From assembly GCA_025057335.1 (NCBI GenBank), contig JANWXG010000094.1:1-8760 (forward strand): a DNA stretch of 8,760 nucleotides, written 5' to 3'. Made by a program: the position numbers and the translations under genes. Of the stretch, positions 6,267-8,760 are shown piece by piece (position 1 is the stretch's first letter; the number at the start of each line of letters is the position of its first letter). This DNA comes from a bacterium. GTDB taxonomy: Bacteria > Armatimonadota > HRBIN16. Under the pieces are notes generated by a model. The model was not told the origin of the DNA. It made no database searches and saw only the letters and a list, made by a program, of their open reading frames with translations.

Positions 6267-6707
6267 ATGCGCTACCTAACAGTGCATGATGTCATCTGGA
6301 TGAACACCGCTCTCACCGGTGCTCCACAGCGCTATGATTTTGACCGTCTGGAGAACGCAGTGTACAGCCAATATTCGTATGGAGACAGCCGAGACGTCAT
6401 CACCCAGGGGGCGCGGATGCTGCGCCAATTGCTGCAGGACAAGCCGTTTGAGCAGGGAAACGAGCTGACCGCGCTCGTGGCAACAATGACCTTTTTACAG
6501 CTGAACGGATATACGCTGCGGGTCAGCTCGGAAGAGGCTCCTGCTGTTTTGGAACAGATGGCACAGGGACAGCTGCGTGCACGGGAGTTTCTCCAGCAGC
6601 GGGCGCAGCCCGTCGACGAGCAGGTAGGCTCTCTACGCGAGGTAGTGGCGCAAGTGTGCCAATCCTTGCGCCTGCCCCTCAAAGCGGTACTGGCGGGAGT
6701 ACATTAG
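6267..6707 (+). CDS. Doc/Fic-fold protein with degenerate catalytic motif (pseudo-Doc)
   Basis: This 146-residue protein resembles the death-on-curing (Doc) branch of the Fic family. It begins MRYLTVHDVIWMN, has a LENAVYSQYSYGD segment (28-39) and ends the core with a TFLQLNGYTL strand/helix (75-84). Active Doc/Fic proteins carry H-x-F-x-x-G/A-N-K-R-T. Here the matching stretch at 59-68 is K-P-F-E-Q-G-N-E-L-T: the catalytic His is Lys59 and the phosphate-binding Arg is Leu67, while Phe61, Gly64 and Asn65 are kept. It is therefore unlikely to phosphorylate or AMPylate a target in the known way. No Phd-like antitoxin gene lies beside it. About 45 extra residues follow the core. The ATG at 6267 is preferred to the GTG at 6252 because it gives the family's usual N-terminus and has AAGGGGG five bases upstream. 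It is the first gene of the likely operon. Confidence 0.72.
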   Translation: MRYLTVHDVIWMNTALTGAPQRYDFDRLENAVYSQYSYGDSRDVITQGARMLRQLLQDKPFEQGNELTALVATMTFLQLNGYTLRVSSEEAPAVLEQMAQGQLRAREFLQQRAQPVDEQVGSLREVVAQVCQSLRLPLKAVLAGVH

Positions 6708-6733
6708 CCCCGGCGAAAGGGCAGCGACCACAT

Positions 6734-7357
6734 ATGCAGTTGAAACAGGTGCAAATCAATCTCAACTCTCCGATTGGGCAGCTGGGGGAAGTACGCAAAA
6801 GCCATCTGCTTCAGGCTCTGGGCGTGCCGTTCACTCTGCAGCCCGCTCCAATCCCGGGCTTTGTCGCCTACGTCGACCCCTTGCATCGCCGAAGCCTTAT
6901 GGTGTCTGAGAACCAGATGGTTTACCTGCATGAGGGGGAAAACCTCTCGCCCGACCTGCGCGATGCGGAGCTTATCCTGGCACGTGCTCGTGACGGCTTA
7001 CTGCTGGACGATCGCTTTGTGGCTGGGGTGCAGTGGATTGCGCACCACGAGGCGGAGGGTGCTGCGACCGAGCTGTCGGTGGAACACTTCCTGCGGTTGA
7101 GTGCGACGCAGATACGCGCGCTGTTCCAACAGGCACTACGAGGAGTGGGCCTGCGCTTCACCTACGAGTCGCCGCCTTTTACATGCGACCTGCGCATCGA
7201 GCCCTTCTATGCCGATACCGCCTTCTTCTTCATCCAGTTTAATGCGGCGCATCCCCAGCCGTTGCCTCTAGAGACCATCGTATTGCGTGCTGCCGAGTTC
7301 GGCGAGTACGTGCGTGACGAGACGGAGGAAATCCTCGGCGCGCTCTTACAGGGGTGA
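6734..7357 (+). CDS. Unrecognised soluble protein
   Basis: This 207-residue protein has no signal peptide or membrane helix and matches no family I can name. It has an N-terminal MQLKQVQINL strand, a mixed alpha/beta composition, a central acidic and helical region (about 75-130) and a hydrophobic strand, AFFFIQFN (163-170), followed by an acidic C-terminal helix (about 185-205). A His-His-Glu at 104-106 could bind metal, but no larger motif supports an enzyme. It starts 26 bases after the pseudo-Doc gene and its stop overlaps the next start by four bases, so it is almost certainly cotranscribed. The ATG at 6734 has only a distant GAAAGGG (6715-6721), so translation may depend on ribosomes coming from the gene before. 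A GTG at 6656 in the same frame would overlap the upstream gene and has no better ribosome site. Confidence 0.72.
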   Translation: MQLKQVQINLNSPIGQLGEVRKSHLLQALGVPFTLQPAPIPGFVAYVDPLHRRSLMVSENQMVYLHEGENLSPDLRDAELILARARDGLLLDDRFVAGVQWIAHHEAEGAATELSVEHFLRLSATQIRALFQQALRGVGLRFTYESPPFTCDLRIEPFYADTAFFFIQFNAAHPQPLPLETIVLRAAEFGEYVRDETEEILGALLQG

Positions 7358-7974
7358 GGAGCATCCATACACGTCCAATCGGATGGAGACCGGTTTTGGA
7401 AACGGTCATTCCGCTGGTGCTAGGAGTGTTGGCAGCGTATGCGAAAGACCTTCTGCACCAGCTGGCAGGGACGAGTGCTGCTACTGTGCTGCTCGCGCTA
7501 GTGGTGATTGCTTTCCTCATTCCGCAGTTGCGGCGCTACGTGTTAGTACTCATCTGCTTCGGAGTCTGCGTGTTCTCCGTAGAACGAGCGTGGGAAGGGG
7601 TGGGCAAGGTTCGATGGACGGAGGCAGTGTGGACCGACTACGCCTTCGTTACCATGTGGCTAAGCATCGCCTTTTTCAGCGGTCTAGCGGGGGTTGGCGA
7701 GGTCTGGTGTGGTAGCCCGCGCTGGTCGCAGCAAAGCTACCTGATAGCGGTAGCGCTTTACTTCCTCGGACATGCTGGTGCGCAATGGCTACGGGAGCAT
7801 CATCTGTCCGCGCTGTTCTTCTTGATGATTGGGCTGGTTGCGCTGGGAGGGGTCTGGTGGATTGGAGCAAACCGAATAGCGCAACCACAGCCCGTGTCTA
7901 CTGTAAGGCGTCGGCGCGTGCGCTGGATTCAGCACTTGCCTTCGTCAGGAGAGCATACCGACCGCGTGCGGTAG
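7354..7974 (+). CDS. Unrecognised membrane protein with about six helices
   Basis: This 206-residue protein has hydrophobic segments near 14-30, 42-58, 61-76, 95-117, 128-145 and 150-171. It ends in a basic tail (RRRR at 185-188) that should lie in the cytoplasm. There is no signal peptide and no motif I can tie to a transporter or enzyme family. The GTG start overlaps the TGA of the preceding gene (GTGA), a sign of translational coupling; the nearby AGGGG gives only a weak ribosome site. The following gene encodes another polytopic membrane protein 75 bases on, so the two may work together in the inner membrane. A TTG at 7396 is a less likely start. Confidence 0.68.
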   Translation: MRSIHTRPIGWRPVLETVIPLVLGVLAAYAKDLLHQLAGTSAATVLLALVVIAFLIPQLRRYVLVLICFGVCVFSVERAWEGVGKVRWTEAVWTDYAFVTMWLSIAFFSGLAGVGEVWCGSPRWSQQSYLIAVALYFLGHAGAQWLREHHLSALFFLMIGLVALGGVWWIGANRIAQPQPVSTVRRRRVRWIQHLPSSGEHTDRVR

Positions 7975-8049
7975 CCCCTGGGGAAAAGTCAAAGGATAAC
8001 CCTCTTGTCTTGCTGAATCTGTGCATAGCCTTTCTGAGCTGGAGGGAGC

Positions 8050-8760
8050 ATGACGGTAGACCCGCAAACGCCTAGAGGATTTCACCGTCGTACACTACTG
8101 CTTGGTGCTGTGCTGTCTGCTGCTATAGCGTATGTGACCACCTATTCGGATATGGTGGTCAAGGGAATGCAGCTGGGTGTGCTGCAGTTTGCGCCAGGGG
8201 CGGTCGGTTCGTTCCTGCTAGTGTATGGCGTAGTGAAGCTGCTACGCGCATTTGGTAAGCTACGATGGATGACTTCTGCTGACCTGCTGGTCATCTACCT
8301 CATGCTCTTCGCAGCGGTGTTTGTGAGCACGCGAGGCTTTACCGAGAAGCTGATGCCTGCGCCCGTCTACCTGAACTATTTCGCTGACCCGATTAATCAG
8401 TATGCACAGCGTTTCATCCCCTACGTGAACCCTGCGCTGGTCGCCTTCGACCCGAAAGGCGAGCTGAAACAGCCTGTGGCGGTGGAGTTTTACGAGAGCC
8501 TGCGTTCGGGGGGCATCCCCTGGGGCAAATGGCTGCGTCCGTTGGCGATGTGGTTCCTGTTATACTTGCTGCTGGCGTGGAGTCTGTTCTGCCTTGGCGT
8601 GATCCTGCGTCGGCAGTGGGCAGACCATGAACGCCTCACTTTTCCGCACACGGTGCTGCCCACGCGCCTACTGGACGAGAGCCTCGCGCGGCAGTTCCTG
8701 CGCTCGCCCCTGACGTGGATGGGCTTTGCCCTCTCGTTTGTGCCGTTCCTGATGAACGGC
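8050..8760 (+). CDS. DUF6785-type polytopic membrane protein, N-terminal part (runs off the window)
   Basis: The reading frame is open from the ATG at 8050 to the last base, giving 237 residues with no stop, so the protein continues beyond the window. Hydrophobic segments lie near 14-30, 41-64, 76-94 and 163-185, with another starting near 222. The pattern fits the uncharacterised DUF6785/DUF6784 proteins, which are usually above 600 residues and distantly resemble the OPT oligopeptide transporters: an ADLLVIYLM helix (77-85), a large loop, then a helix leading into LRRQWADHERLTFP (186-199). The family assignment is from memory of that pattern. GGAGG (8041-8045) lies four bases before the ATG. 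The gene is in the same direction as the three before it. The substrate, if it is a transporter, is unknown. Confidence 0.74.
   Translation, partial: MTVDPQTPRGFHRRTLLLGAVLSAAIAYVTTYSDMVVKGMQLGVLQFAPGAVGSFLLVYGVVKLLRAFGKLRWMTSADLLVIYLMLFAAVFVSTRGFTEKLMPAPVYLNYFADPINQYAQRFIPYVNPALVAFDPKGELKQPVAVEFYESLRSGGIPWGKWLRPLAMWFLLYLLLAWSLFCLGVILRRQWADHERLTFPHTVLPTRLLDESLARQFLRSPLTWMGFALSFVPFLMNG

Noticed and set aside
1..8760. CRISPR arrays, insertion sequences, attachment sites, integrases
   Set aside because: No regularly spaced direct repeats, terminal inverted repeats with a transposase, or recombinase genes were seen on either strand.

Overview
The window most likely comes from an Armatimonadota (former OP10) bacterium or a close relative. 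The main evidence is the pilin-like gene at 3904-4704. It has the N-terminal FTLIELLVV / AREKAR / CLSN / QDYDE pattern and a C-terminal H-X9-DG motif that I associate with the large pseudopilin families of that phylum. The partial DUF6785-type membrane protein at the right edge also fits. Base composition is moderately GC-rich and ribosome-binding sites are strong AGGAGG-like sequences. The taxon is an inference from protein families, not from a database comparison.

Layout, left to right. (1) 1-349: the 3' end of a 23S rRNA, a short spacer, a complete 5S rRNA and a perfect 30-bp palindromic terminator, all on the + strand. (2) 354-3692, minus strand: a very large secreted polysaccharide-export protein with a Poly_export domain and seven SLBB repeats, running head-on towards the rRNA operon. 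(3) 3693-3903: a divergent promoter region with a good sigma-70-type promoter on each strand, a repeated GCGAACA element and a 5'-UTR hairpin. (4) 3904-4704, + strand: the H-X9-DG pseudopilin. (5) 4730-4756: a hairpin terminator shared by convergent genes. (6) 4759-6084, minus strand: a membrane-anchored protein with a degenerate GGDEF domain and an intact HD-GYP domain, a probable c-di-GMP phosphodiesterase. (7) 6085-6266: a second divergent region with an extended -10 promoter and an inverted repeat over the start of transcription. (8) 6267-8760, + strand: a probable operon of four genes: a Doc/Fic-fold protein that has lost its catalytic motif, an unrecognised soluble protein, an unrecognised six-helix membrane protein (4-nt overlap with the gene before it), and a DUF6785-type polytopic membrane protein cut off by the window end.

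How the parts may fit. The exporter, the pseudopilin and the c-di-GMP enzyme are all parts of surface or biofilm biology, but they are separate transcription units and nothing in the sequence proves that they work together. The least explained region is the 6267-8760 cluster, where an inactive-looking Doc protein without a recognisable antitoxin is transcribed ahead of an unknown soluble protein and two membrane proteins. The second striking point is a run of nine C in the 5' part of the exporter gene. Loss or gain of one base there would stop translation within about ten codons, so it could act as an on/off switch.
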